Shown: positions 12,457 through 23,175 of the stretch, in pieces
Layout: the number at the start of each line of letters is the position of its first letter
Numbering within the stretch: the stretch's first letter is position 1
Assembly: GCA_027924585.1 (NCBI GenBank)
Contig: BSBM01000637.1
Location: 4,154,001 to 4,218,000 of the forward strand
Source: Larix kaempferi
Lineage: Eukaryota > Streptophyta > Pinopsida > Pinales > Pinaceae
DNA length: 64,000 nucleotides
Direction: 5' to 3'
Translations under genes and position numbers: made by a program
The notes under the pieces: generated by a model
Told to the model about the DNA's origin: nothing
The model's database searches: none
The model's input: the letters and a program-made list of their open reading frames with translations, nothing else

Positions 12457-13044
12457 GTCTCTTGAAGGTGGCAAGCCCACTGGTTCAACAAAGACACCTG
12501 CATATCTATCCAAGGAAGTAATGGAGACCGTTGATGGGTGCATTTGAATGGAATGGAGCTGAGTGATGACACCATGTGAATTCTTCTTAAGGATATTTTC
12601 CAGGCCATGCGAACTGATGATGTGAAGAGACCTTGGTTGTAAGCCCATATATTTGTGTTGTTTCCCATTGACTAAAAACTGCATCCAAAGTTCAGCAAAA
12701 TCCCATAAAATGGGAACAAGAGTGCATAACCATTGAATGCCCAAAACCACATCACATCCGCCTAAGGACAAGGCAAACATGTCAGAGTGCAGGTTATAAT
12801 CTTCCCAAGAGATACGCACATTGTGACACTTCCCCTTGCAAGGTAAGGTGCCCCCATTGGCAACCATGAATTCAAAGTTGGAGCAATGATGGACAAAACA
12901 ATTATCCTGTTTGGAAATCCGAGGTTCAATGAAGTTATGAGTGCTACCAGAATCAATGAGTATGGTAAGAGTGAGATTCTTGAAGTAACCCCTGACCAGC
13001 ATTGTTTGTGGGGTGGTGACGCCGGTTATAGCATGGAGGGAGAT
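12457..13044 (-). pseudogene. Aspartic protease of element E
   Basis: The frame from 13002 downward contains ILIDSGSTHNFI, the gypsy pepsin-like protease active site (D-S-G), followed by the conserved GCDVVLGIQWL. It then runs through YAGVFVEPVGLPPSRD, the stretch just before the RT, and joins RNase H sequence at about 12457. The protease would release gag and pol from the polyprotein inside the virus-like particle. Its active site is intact although the element is dead. Confidence 0.85.
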
Positions 13045-14000
13045 CTATGGTGGGTCATCCTGATATGGGGGGTCAACAGGCGGGTGCTGAATGTCGAATT
13101 GATCATCTATTGTATCTGGAGCTTCTTCACCAAGTTCAAAGGCAGGAGGAGAATCCACATACAAGAGATAGAGCTTTTTATCAACACATCTATATCCCTC
13201 AGTGAATTTCTCATCACAATTATAACAAATGCCTTTTTCTCGGCATGCCCGCATCTCTGGTTCAAACAAATGCTTGATAGGAGTTGGTCGAGGAGCTGGC
13301 GTGATGGAAGGTCACTGGGAACCCATATTTCTGAAGGGAACAAAGGTGGGTTTGGAGCATTGTTGGGTTGCGATCTTGTCCTCTTCCAACTTAGCCAACC
13401 CTTGGACTTCTATCATTGTGTTGGGACATAACATTTTGACCTCTGAGCGGATTTCATCTTTGAGACCACTAATAAAACAACTCCTGTAGAATTCATTAGA
13501 CAATCCTTTTGTGTGATTGGCCAGTTTCACAAATTCTATCTAATACTCTCTCACTGTGCCAATTTGGCGAAGTTTAGTGAGTGCTCCTATGAAGTCATCG
13601 AAAGCACTACGACCAAATTGTTGCAAAATGAGTTGGCAAAAATCTGTCCATTTTGGCTCGTGATGAGCTTTGATGTAGCAATGGTACCATTGAAGGGATT
13701 CCTGTTCTAAATGAGAGGATGCAAGTGGAACTTTCTGGACATCAAAAGTATTATGTAGACTAAAATATTTTTCTTCATGGTATATCAATCCAGTCGGATC
13801 AATACCATTGAATCGAGGAAAATCAAGCTTCGGCCCACCAAAATTGTTGGAAGAAGAGAACCCAGTGTCTACGAAAGATTCTGGCTATCGATTATTGTTC
13901 ATGGCTGAATGCTGACGATTGAGGCTGAGAAATTTTTCATCCAGATCCTGGAGTTTTGTTTGAATGGATACAAGTTCTTCCTCCATGGTTTTTGCTCTTG
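13045..14000 (-). pseudogene. Gag of element E
   Basis: Three minus-strand pieces (13540-13990, 13312-13530, 13045-13300) give a plant gypsy gag: a coiled-coil start, the capsid motif LQWYHCYIKAH near 13660, the stretch TMIEVQGLAKLEEDK near 13390, and a nucleic-acid-binding zinc knuckle CYNCDEKFTEGYRC near 13200 in which the usual His is Tyr. Stops at about 13311 and 13538 break the frame. The long plus-strand frames over the same stretch (12886-13431) are antisense shadows. Confidence 0.85.
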
Positions 14001-14983
14001 CACGGGTGACAACCATAACCAGGAGTTTTTTTTTTTGTTTGAGTGGGTAGATAAACAAAAACAGAAACTGTTTTAGTAAAGGAAAATCTGGATTTGGGAA
14101 AAAAATTGATGGGTAATTTGGGTTTGGCTAGGTTTTGGAAACTGTCAAAGGGACAGGGAAGCAGAAAAGGGGGATTTCAGAAGTGGGGTGAAAGAATGAG
14201 AAAATTTGGCAGAGAGGGACAAAGAAGCAGAAATATTAAATGAACACTGCGGTAAAATTTGAAGTCGATTGGGTGAAAATTGAAGAAGTTATGGAAACCC
14301 TAAAAATAGACAAATGTGGAATTTATGGCATTGGGAAGTGGAATTTGGGATAGGGTCCTCATGAATGAAATATGCAAAATGGGATTGCAAGGGTGTCAGG
14401 GAAGTTTCAAGGGAAACAAAGTTAAAACAAGGGATATATGGTGGAAAAAAAATGGATCTGCAATGACATGGAAGGGATTGAAAACATATGGATCTACAAC
14501 AACGCGGAAGTGATCGGAAACAGATGGATCTGCAATGGCCCGAAAGTGACTGGCAACAGTTCTAGGCAAAGGAAATCTGTGATTTATCAGCTGAAAATAG
14601 ATATGGATCCTAGGTATGCTCGGCTTCCTAATGGTTCAGGGGATTCACTCGGCCACCAATGCTTTCTGACGGCTTGCGTATTGGGTCAGTACCCCTCACT
14701 CCAAGGCTCAGGTAAAACTGATAACTGCTTTGCCACAAATGACAACTCTTGCTTTACCTCACAGGTGGGAACTAGTCAATCAGGTAGGGGTCATTGCCCT
14801 TTTCGCGAGCAGGTCCTCTTAATGGGCCAGCTACTTCGGGGCTCCTGTTGTACTCCTCACAATGAGTTTTAGGGATTATTCTCAAGTACTTCCCACAGTT
14901 AAGAGGATAGGGATTATTCCCAGATCCAAACCTGCAACAGATGCGAAAACAAATTTGGCAAAAATTTCACCCAGCGAGCCCAA
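14001..14983 (-). other. Untranslated leader of element E
   Basis: About 980 bp between the PBS and gag without a recognisable product. The plus-strand frame at 14438-14872 shows no domain and runs antisense to the element, so I do not call it. Confidence 0.5.
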
Positions 14984-15001
14984 GAAAGTGCTATGATACC
15001 A
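14984..15001 (-). other. Primer-binding site of element E (initiator tRNA-Met type)
   Basis: On the minus strand TGGTATCATAGCACTTTC starts two bases inside the 5' LTR. It matches the plant initiator-Met primer site (TGGTATCAGAGC) with one change in the first twelve bases. Confidence 0.85.
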
Positions 15002-15003
15002 GA

Positions 15004-15323
15004 TGTGAAGAACCTGCAACAATTAATTAATGAAAATACATGATATAGCAGAAATAATAGAACTCAGAATTGCTTTATTGATCGCATTCCACTTTGAGGG
15101 GGAAACCTCCTTTGAGCAAGCTCAATACAAAATAACTTCACGGTACCTTCATTGGAGTCAACACACACTTATATACTAAGTCTATGCCCAATACTATGGG
15201 TCAATACCATGGGCTAATACAAACTATGGATCAACAAATACTATGGGATGACTTATAAAGCATATGTTTCTAGCAACAATATACTAACAAAGTAAAGAGA
15301 AGGGTTGACACGGGTTCCTAACA
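15004..15323 (-). repeat. 5' LTR of element E (320 bp)
   Basis: On the minus strand it starts TGTTAGGAACCCGTG and ends GTTCTTCACA. It is nearly identical to 11053-11437 apart from the 65-bp tandem duplication there. A TATA-like box (TATATAAGTG) lies at about 15166-15180 on the minus strand. Confidence 0.9.
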
Positions 15324-15328
15324 CTGAC
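15324..15328. repeat. Target-site duplication CTGAC of element E (right copy)
   Basis: Identical to 11048-11052. Confidence 0.9.
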
Positions 15329-15856
15329 CCATGAGTGAACATACCTTCCTTGATTTTTCCTTACAATATTTTCTCTCGTTTAGAAACTATGCCCTGCTTT
15401 GTCTCCACATGTTTCCTGCTTTGTAAAAGTTTCATGATTTGTAAACTGGTCTCCATTTTGGAAACCGCGCCCTCCTTTTTTCTTCTCTGGTTGTTTCCAA
15501 TTTGAAAATTAAGCTCTCCTTTAGAAACTACGCCCTCCTTAACTTTTTCTGGTTGTTTCCACTTTTTTTTTTTTTTGGCATGTCCTTACACCTTCTCTAC
15601 TTTTCCTATGTTGCTATTTTCTTGCTTCCAGTTCTAATTTGTAAACCTTATCCTCATGAGGGTGCCCTCTTGGCCCACTTGCACACATATTATGAATTCT
15701 AATTACCAAATTAATTAAAATTAATAAAATTAATTTCTCCACTTGACTTAGGATAAACTTTATTCAATGCATGCTTAGTATAATTAAATTATTTTCCTTA
15801 GGGGTTATTTTGTGCCCTTTTACGCTGGTCATTGAATTAGCCCAAAATTGGGGACA
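15329..15856 (-). repeat. 3' LTR (at least part) of element X
   Basis: On the minus strand the block begins TGTCCCCAATTTTGGGC directly after a purine-rich PPT, like many plant gypsy LTRs. At 15380-15560 three imperfect copies of the motif 'gaaacyrygccctcctt ... tggttgtttcc' occur. The left end is not defined: no second LTR copy lies in the window, and element E sits immediately to the left and may be inserted in it. Confidence 0.5.
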
Positions 15857-15885
15857 TGGCAGTACTCCCTTCCCAAAATTTCTTG
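15857..15885 (-). other. Polypurine tract of element X
   Basis: On the minus strand TTTTGGGAAGGGAGTACTGC precedes the TGTCCCC start; GAGGACAAGAAA lies just upstream, as at the 3' end of many plant gypsy elements. Confidence 0.5.
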
Positions 15886-15934
15886 TCCTCAAGAAAAATA
15901 TCCCAAGAGTGCATCATGCTTTTGCGACACTTCT

Positions 15935-17427
15935 CTAATCATAATCATCTCTCCAAAGAAAAACAATGCCAGCATCCCATTGCTTGTATGAAAATCCCAT
16001 GGATCTGAGTACCATCCAACAAAATCCACCAGGAAAAAGAAGGTCTATATTCCACTGCTTCAACTGCAAGTTTCCAGGTAGCATTTTCATGTGTGGAAAA
16101 CTATCCTCCCATGGAATACCAGGATCCAACTGATTATGCCGCATCTCACCAAACATTTGTAACAAGATAAAATCATCATCATATGAAATTCTAGGAGGGA
16201 TGAAAACATCATACCAACACATTGGAAAATCATCCTTTCCAATGCAACTCTGAAAATTTGAAGGCCCTTCAATCAAGATATGTAAATCTCCAATGTAGGG
16301 CTGAATCAAAGGAAGACTATCCATCACCAAATATGCTTCCAAAGAGTGAGGCCAAAACTCAGCAAGTCTTTCCATTCCAACCAAAGAGTTCTTATGTGAC
16401 GAATGCACACAAGAAGCAAGGCTGTAATCCATGAAGATCAAATGACAAGAGTGAGGATCCCATGTCCTATAATGCTGCTCCAAAAGAGAGTAAGTTATAT
16501 CAAAATTAGCCATATGTATGTATTCCTTAAATAAAGAGATATCCTGATCTCTATAGAACTCAATAGGTGCTTCCCTCTCCATTCAATGGATCAACCCTTT
16601 TCCATTGATCCAAGGGTGCAAGACTCCATCAATTGAACCACACCTTGAATATAAGTATAGACCTATTTCCTTCTTGTCAAAAGAGGCTGCAAAAACAGGC
16701 ATGGGCTGCCTCAATTGCTACTAGGAAGCAAACACATCATCTACATCAATTATAGGAGCCCCCTACTCCTCATGTGGCACCAAAAGGAAGAATCCCTTCA
16801 CCCAATTTTCATCCTTAGGAGTGTAGGATGATGAAAGATGAACCAATCTTGTCTCACCACAAATTCCCTTAATTGATATCATTGATGCATCATTTCTATC
16901 AAAAATTGGTCCAACCTCAAGGAACTATTTTGATTCCTCAAGGTAGGGATGTACTTCTTAATGTGAGAGCTCAACTTCCTTTTGAAATAAATCATATGCC
17001 AAGGATTCATCATTTGAATCATAAAAATTTTCAAGCACATGTGTTTCAACCTGTACCTCATGACCCACCAACTCATAAGCCCCCCCCATGGAATTTTGCA
17101 TGTCATTTACCCAAGAGGAATGAATCTCAGGAAAATAGGAGGATTCAATAAATCTTTGCAACTCTTGTTGGAGTTACTCTATCTTCATCTGGGATTCTAA
17201 GAGGAAACTTTGAGTGTATCTCAAAGAATCTTGGGTGGAAATCAACTCATATTTGAGCTTGTGGTTTTCTTCTTCATATTTACAAATCCTTTCTTCATCC
17301 TGTAGTGATGCTTCCCACAGCAACTCAACAAGCTCAAACATATCTTTTTTGTCAGAAAGCAATTGTGAAAAATTACCTTTGATTGTTGACATTTCTTTCT
17401 AGATCTTATACATGGATTCAAAGAAAG
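15935..17427 (-). pseudogene. C-terminal half of the large unknown ORF of element X
   Basis: I do not recognise this protein. On the minus strand it continues the frame of 23176-24624 across the Copia 1 insertion. Pieces in order: coiled coil at 17174-17392 (YEEENHKLKYEL); a short acidic piece at 16958-17161; a globular region with SRCGSIDGVLHPWINGK near 16640; and a 215-residue open stretch at 15935-16582 rich in aromatic residues (EFYRDQDISLF, WDPHSCHLIFMDYS, QLKQWNIDLLFPGG), ending RDDYD. About six stops interrupt the full ORF. It ends about 50 bp before the PPT, so it occupies the env-like position downstream of any pol. It shows no reverse transcriptase, integrase, protease or zinc-knuckle motif. 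Confidence 0.55.
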
Positions 17428-17431
17428 ATTG
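17428..17431. repeat. Target-site duplication ATTG of Copia 1 (left copy)
   Basis: ATTG precedes the LTR and recurs at 23172-23175. Only four bases match; the outer fifth base differs. Confidence 0.6.
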
Positions 17432-18126
17432 TGTTGGAATAATTAAATCCGTTGACTATGTCATATTAATACATTAGTAGCATTAATTAATCATTTTATG
17501 ACTAATTACTATGTATTAGACTAGATAGTTGGCATATGAGTCATTGTGTGGACCACAAGCATCATTGTCTAGACCAAAAGTTTCCTAAAACCACTAGAGA
17601 CTATTTCTGGATGTCTTAAAATAGATTCTATCTATTTTTAGAAAATTTTGAGTTGGATTGGCACACATGCTACTTTTTACCACTTTTTGGGTGAAAGGTA
17701 AAAGCTAGTTGTCTAGGGAAACTATTTTTTGGACCACTCATCCTCCATGATGTTTCTTCCTTCCATTTTTGGGATTTGGCATGTTTTTTCATCATACATC
17801 ACTATCTGATCACTAAATAACAAATTTGTGAGCCTTTGGTGTGACTTGGAGAACACACTTTCCACCTAGGGGGGATTTGCATTATTTTAGTAAGTCAACT
17901 TTTGTGTGAATTTGAATGGCATCCTTATGCATTTGAATCTATAATGCAAAGTTATATATTGATAGAAATTTAATTTCTCAAGGTTGGATTATGTATTATT
18001 ATTCATTTGAGTAATACAGTTTGTATCTTCTGTGAGTAAATTTCAGTGTTCTTGACTAGTTGTGTGAGATATTTTGTGAGAGTGTGTAATTTCTTGATCA
18101 GATCTTGGTGTGAACTAAATTTCACA
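17432..18126 (+). repeat. 5' LTR of Copia 1 (695 bp)
   Basis: Begins TGTTGGAATAATTAAATCC and ends GTGAACTAAATTTCACA; pairs with 22469-23171. A TATA-like stretch (GTTATATATTG) lies at about 17951. Confidence 0.95.
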
Positions 18127-18140
18127 TGGTATAAGAGTGG
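18127..18140 (+). other. Primer-binding site of Copia 1
   Basis: TGGTATAAGAGTGG directly follows the LTR and resembles the initiator tRNA-Met site TGGTATCAGAGC. Confidence 0.85.
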
Positions 18141-18299
18141 TCAGGCTATTCCTTTCTCCTTCCATTGTCTTGCAGGATCCAACCAGTCTCAACGAGGGCG
18201 CAGTGATTCATCCACAAGGCGCATTCTATCATCCAGAGGGCGCAACTGAGAATCCAAGAATGTACCCAAATTAGTCCAAAAGTTATTTCAGAGCTTCCA

Positions 18300-19160
18300 T
18301 GGATTAGACACATCAGATAATCCTCACTCCATTCAGTTATTTTGACTGGAAAGCACAGATGGAGATCATGTTGAGGAGCAAAGGCCTCTACAAGGTGACT
18401 ATGGTAACTGAATCGGAGCCAACCTCCGCAATTGAGAAATCAAAATGGAATAATCGAAGAGATGAATCCTATGGATTACTGTGTCTCACTACATCTAGGG
18501 ATATTTTATTCCATCTCAATGGTATTACCTCTCCCAATGAAGTTTGTATAAAGATTCAATAATTGTTTGGAAAGACTGATGAATTAAGAGGCCACCAACT
18601 GGAGAATGAACTAGTTTCATTGAGTCCACAGAATTTCGATAACCTCCAGGATTGATTCTATAAGTTCAAGTCACTTGTTCTATAGTTGAAGTAATGTGGT
18701 ATTGATAAAAGGATGAGCAACTAATCTTGGCAATTTTATCCAAACTTGGCCCTGATTACTCAGTCCTTGTTTCGACCTTCCACTCCACAAGGAAGGCAGT
18801 TAAAAATTGGAAGAGCCCCAACACTCTCAGAATTCATGGAGTCTCTTACACAGGAAAAAGACAAGCTAGTCTTGATGGGATCCATCAAAAATCGATCAAA
18901 ATACCACTGTCTGAATGTTGGAGATTCAAAGAGTTAGAAAGGGAAGAAAAAGGGCAATTTCAGGAAGCCCACTGATTAGAGAAAGGACAAGAAGAAAGTC
19001 CATGAAGACTCCTCTAATTTCAAGAGAAATATAAACAAGAAGAATGAGAGGAAAAAGTGCAATTATTGTAGCAAGGGATTTCATCCGGAAAGCTCTTGCA
19101 TGAAGAAGAACATTGATCAACTGGGGCTCGACTCCCGGAGAAATCCAACATTCCTCTTCC
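18300..19160 (+). pseudogene. Copia 1 gag
   Basis: Reading pieces give a copia gag: MEIMLRSKGLYKVT near 18359, LFGKTDELRGHQLENEL near 18565-18610, the stretch EFMESLTQEKDKLV near 18828 and a CCHC zinc knuckle CNYCSKGFHPESSC at 19058-19099, which binds RNA. Stops at 18560, 18652 and elsewhere and a frameshift near 18700 break it. The same motifs recur in Copia 2 (43531-44340). Confidence 0.85.
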
Positions 19161-19199
19161 TAAGAGCGTAAGGAGGAAGGATGGAAGAAAAAACTATGA

Positions 19200-20530
19200 A
19201 GATAAGGAGAGAGTACATGCATTGATGGAAAGCACATCAATGCCTACATCATTCATCATTGACTCATGAGCATCAAGGCACATGGTGTCCACAAGAGAAA
19301 GCTTCTCATCTCTTGACTCTTCCAATGGCCCAAACATTATATTGGGTGATGACTCTGAAACTTCAAGCAAAGGTGAAGGAAGCATTGATCTAGATTTTTA
19401 TACATTCAGTAATGTTTTATATGTTCTAGGACTTGCTGCTAACCTTTTGTCAGTATACCAGATGACTCACATAGGATCACCAAAAAAGGTGATCTTTACA
19501 CCTAATGAAGTTGAGATATGTGAAATGTCTACAGGTCGAATTGTTGCATTAGGCACTGCTGACCATAGCTCTAGAATCTACAAGTTTTCTCATCTTGTGC
19601 CATTCCCCTCACCTTCTGATCATTTAACCCATGCCAATGAGTCAAGAAAATTATGGCATGAAATATTCAGCCATCTGAACTATAAATATATTTCCCAAAT
19701 TCATGAGAAATAAATGGTCATAGGGATTCCCAATATCAAATTTTCCAAAGGTGTCTGTCAAAGTTGCATCATAGGAAAACACCCTGAGCATAAGTACGGG
19801 AGATCCAAAACTGAGCAAACCTGTGCACCCTTGGAGCTTATTCACAGTGACATATTAGGTTCATTTTCCCATGGTTCCTTGAAACATTCCAAATGAATCC
19901 TTACCTTCATAGATGACTTTTCCAGGTATTGTTGGATCTATTTCATCAAGTTAAATTCTGAAGTTTTTGGTCCGTTCAATATTTTCAAGGCCTCAGTTGA
20001 GAACCATTCTGGTAGACATATCAATATTATCAGATCAGATAATGGTGGGGATTACATCAAATCTGATTTTCATCAATTCTGTACCTCTTCAGGCATTCAG
20101 ATGCAACATTCTATTCAATATACAACTCAACAGAATGGTGTTGCTGAGAGGAAGAACAGATCATTGAAGGAAATGGCCAAATGTATGCTTGAGGAAAAGT
20201 CTTTATCTCCAAGGATTTGGGATGAGGAAATAAAATTTTCCACATATATTCAAAATAGAGTTCCTCACAAATATCTCAAAGGAATCACTCCTTTTGAGGC
20301 TTGGATTGGGCACAAACCTGATATTTCTCATTTAAGGATCTTTGGCTCCAAGGCTTGGGCTAGGATTCCACTTGAGAAGAGGAGGGCTATGCAACCCCAA
20401 AGAAAACCTTGTCTTTTTTTTGGCTATTCATAGGACTCTAAAGGCTATAATTTTATGAATATGAATACTCAAAAATAATTCATTGAAAGAAGTGTTCAAT
20501 TCGAAGAAGAGCCCTCTCAGAATGTTGAAA
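19200..20530 (+). pseudogene. Copia 1 protease and integrase
   Basis: At 19249-19275 the protease active-site region reads FIIDS-stop-ASRHMVS: the Gly of the D-S-G-A motif has become TGA. The pre-integrase domain follows (LWHEIFSHLNYKYISQIHEK near 19655-19712; CQSCIIGKHPE near 19758). The integrase core has ELIHSDILG near 19840, RSDNGGDY near 20035 and AERKNRSLKEMAKCML near 20145, giving the D, D and E positions. The region ends with the conserved FERSVQFEEEP-like stretch (here IERSVQFEEEP) near 20482. Single-base stops interrupt it at 19711, 19894 and 20431. Confidence 0.9.
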
Positions 20531-20859
20531 TTGGAGAACCATCTTCACCACCTCCTGAAGAAGTAAGTGATGATGCTCTTGAATTTTTTTATTCTAATAT
20601 TTCTGATGATGAGGAACATTTTATTACAGATCCTAATTCACTAAAAAAACATAAATGGGCTGCTAAGACTTTGCAAGTAGCGGGTGAACTAGTGGGAAAT
20701 CCTTAGGACATAAGGGGGACTAGATCACAATTTGAGATTGATCTCAACGTGAATGACCCCTACCTATCTGAGAGATTTTATATGATGGTGGACTTTGATC
20801 CCCAAACATATGAGGAATCCTCACATGACCCAATATGGTAGGCTTCCATGGAGTGGAGT

Positions 20860-22285
20860 TTCAGTCATTGTAGAAGAATGAAACATGGGAGCTAGTCAAG
20901 CTCCCCCCAGACAGAAAATTGGTAAGGTGTAAGTGGATCTACAAAACCAAGTGTGTAGATGATGGTACAAAAGTGAAATATAAGGATAGGCCACTAGAAA
21001 AGGGCTTCTCCCAAGTCCATGTCCTTGAATACAATGAGACTTTTGCACCAGTTGCACAGAAGGATTCGATAAGACTAGTTTTGGCAATTTCTGCATCCAA
21101 GAGCTGGAAACTGCACCACATGGATGTCAAGAGTGCATTCCTCCATGGAGATATTGAGGAGGATATTTAAATGCTGCAGATAGAAGGGTATACATCTGAT
21201 CCTAACTATGTGCGTAGGTTGAGGAAGTCCTTATATAGGCTTAAGCAAGCCCCCAGGACTTGGTATGCCAAAATGGACAAGTTTCTCTTGTCACAATCTT
21301 ATGTGAGATGCAAATATGATCCTAAATTTTACATGAAGCTTATTGATTGTTCAATTATGATTATAGTGTTTTATTTTGATGATCTACTAATCATAGGTAG
21401 CTCTATTGATCAAATATATTCATTAAAGACTGCTTTGCATCAAGCTTTTTCCATGAGTGACTTGGGAATTCTTAATCCATTTTTGGGGCTTGAGATTTCT
21501 CAAACAGAGAATGGAACTAAGGTATCTCAGTCCAAATATTCATCTAAACTGCTAAAGAATTTCAATATGTTTGATTTCAAGCCTTCAAAGACTCCTTTCC
21601 TTTCAGGAGTTAGACTTGAAGAAGCGGAATCTACACCCTTGGTTGACCGCACCTGTATAGGAAGCTTATTGGCAGCTTGTTATACTTGACTCACACTCGA
21701 CCTCATCTTGCATATGCTGTGAGTGTGACATCAAGGTACATGGAGTAGCCACATGAGATTAATTGGAGAGATCCAAAAAGAATCTTGCATTATGTGCAAG
21801 GCACCAAGACTGATGGGATTCACTATGTTGCAGATTCTAGCCTAGATCTTCTTGGCTTTACTGACTCAGATTGGGCTGGTGATAGCCTTGACAGAAAATC
21901 CACATCTAGATTTGTATTCATTTTTGGAGATGGTCCTGTTTTCTGGTATAGAAAGAAACAAATTACAATTGCACTATCTTCAACAGAGGCCGAGTACAGA
22001 GGAGCAGTGAATGCTACTACTCAATGTGTGTGGTTGCAGGGTATTCTTTTAGAGTTTGAGATTGCCTTTAGTACTCCTACTGTCATATTTTGTGACAATC
22101 AGAGTGATATAAGGGTCTCAAGTGATCCAGTACAGAGATAGAGGACTAAGCATATTGATATCCATATGGACTACATCAGGAGTGGTAAGCAAACTACTGA
22201 CATCTTCACCAAAGCTTTTGCTGATAAGACTTTCAGCTATCTTAGATCACTTCTTGGGATGGTTGAACATGTGGTGGAGTGAAGG
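20860..22285 (+). pseudogene. Copia 1 reverse transcriptase and RNase H
   Basis: RT: VRCKWIYKTKCVDDGT near 20922, ETFAPVAQKDSIRLVLA near 21038, HHMDVKSAFLHGDIEEDI near 21116, LYRLKQAPRTWYAKMD near 21234 and the catalytic YFDDLLIIGSS near 21373, with both aspartates kept. RNase H: TDSDWAGDSLDRKSTS near 21863, LSSTEAEYRGA near 21979, DNQSDIR near 22095 and TKHIDIHMDYIR near 22145. The frame changes between RT (frame of 20919) and RNase H (frame of 21785). Both enzymes are non-functional because of stops. Confidence 0.92.
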
Positions 22286-22468
22286 ATTGATCAAAAATAT
22301 TTCAATTTTGATATGTCCAATTTTTTAGGGAAGGTTTTTCCCATGAGGTTTTCCTTCTTTCCTTGTTTTTATGGACCAGGTAGTATTGTACAGGGTGACC
22401 ATGTCTTGTTACTGGGCCCTAGTTTTTATTTTTGATTTTTAGCACATAAAGTCAGACTTATGGGTGGG

Positions 22469-23171
22469 TGTTGGAATAATTAAATCCATTGTCTATGTCA
22501 TATTAATACATTAGTAGAATTAATTAATCATTTTATGATTAATTACTATGTATTAGACTAGATAGTTGGCATATGAGTCATTGTGTGGACCACAAGCATC
22601 ATTGTGTGGACCACAAGTTTCCTAAAACCACTATAGACTATTTCTGGATGTCTTAAAATAGATTCTGGATATTTTTAGACAATTCTGAGTTAGATTGGTG
22701 CACATGCTGCTTTTACTACTTTCTACCACTTTTTGGGTGAAAGGTAAAAGCTAGTTGTCTAGGGAAACTATTTTTTGGACCACTCATCCTCCATGATGTT
22801 TCTTCCTTCCATTTTTTGGATTTGGCATGTTTTTCATCATAAATCACTATCTAATCACTAAATAAGAAATTTGTGAGCCTTTGGTGTGACTTGGAGAACA
22901 CACTTGCCACCTAGGGGGGATTTGCATTATTTTAGTAAGTCAGCTTTTGTGTGAATTTGAATGGCATAATTATGCATTCGAATGTATGATGTAAAGTTAT
23001 ATATTGACAACCATTTAATTTACCAAGGCTTTCTGATGTATTATTATTCATTTGAGTAATACAGTTTGTATCTTCTGTGAGTAAATTTTAGTGTTCTTGA
23101 CTAGTTGGGTGATATCTTTTGAGAGAATGTGTAATTTCTTGATCAAATCTTGGTGTGAACTAAATTTCACA
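22469..23171 (+). repeat. 3' LTR of Copia 1 (703 bp)
   Basis: Begins TGTTGGAATAATTAAATCC and ends AACTAAATTTCACA. It differs from the 5' LTR by scattered substitutions and small indels, so the insertion is not recent. Confidence 0.95.
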
Positions 23172-23175
23172 ATTG
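23172..23175. repeat. Target-site duplication ATTG of Copia 1 (right copy)
   Basis: Matches 17428-17431. Confidence 0.6.

Larger units (their letters stand above)
11053..15323 (-). mobile_element. Element E: complete but internally deleted Ty3/gypsy retrotransposon
   Basis: A 4271-bp unit on the minus strand: 5' LTR 15004-15323, PBS 14984-15001, leader, gag, protease, short remnants of RT/RNase H and integrase, PPT 11438-11451, 3' LTR 11053-11437, all inside a perfect 5-bp duplication CTGAC. The order gag-PR-RT-RH-IN is that of Ty3/gypsy. Most of RT and the integrase core are missing by clean internal deletions, so it could only have moved with enzymes supplied by a relative, or lost them after insertion. 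The coding region also carries stops and frameshifts. It interrupts the surrounding repeat next to element X. Confidence 0.9.
17432..23171 (+). mobile_element. Copia 1: full-length Ty1/copia retrotransposon, decayed
   Basis: A 5740-bp unit: 5' LTR 17432-18126, PBS at 18127, gag, protease, integrase, reverse transcriptase and RNase H in copia order (IN before RT), PPT-like tract at 22454-22468, 3' LTR 22469-23171. The LTRs agree over their length with scattered substitutions and small indels. Coding frames carry many stops and at least two frameshifts. It lies inside the minus-strand ORF of element X; taking it out with one ATTG copy restores that frame. Its proteins are related to those of Copia 2 at 43531-45807. 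I do not assign a named lineage. Confidence 0.95.

Noticed and set aside
12886-13431. 181-codon plus-strand ORF
   Set aside because: It is antisense to the gag and protease of element E, which have clear motifs on the minus strand.
14438-14872. 144-codon plus-strand ORF
   Set aside because: Lies antisense in the leader of element E with no recognisable domain.
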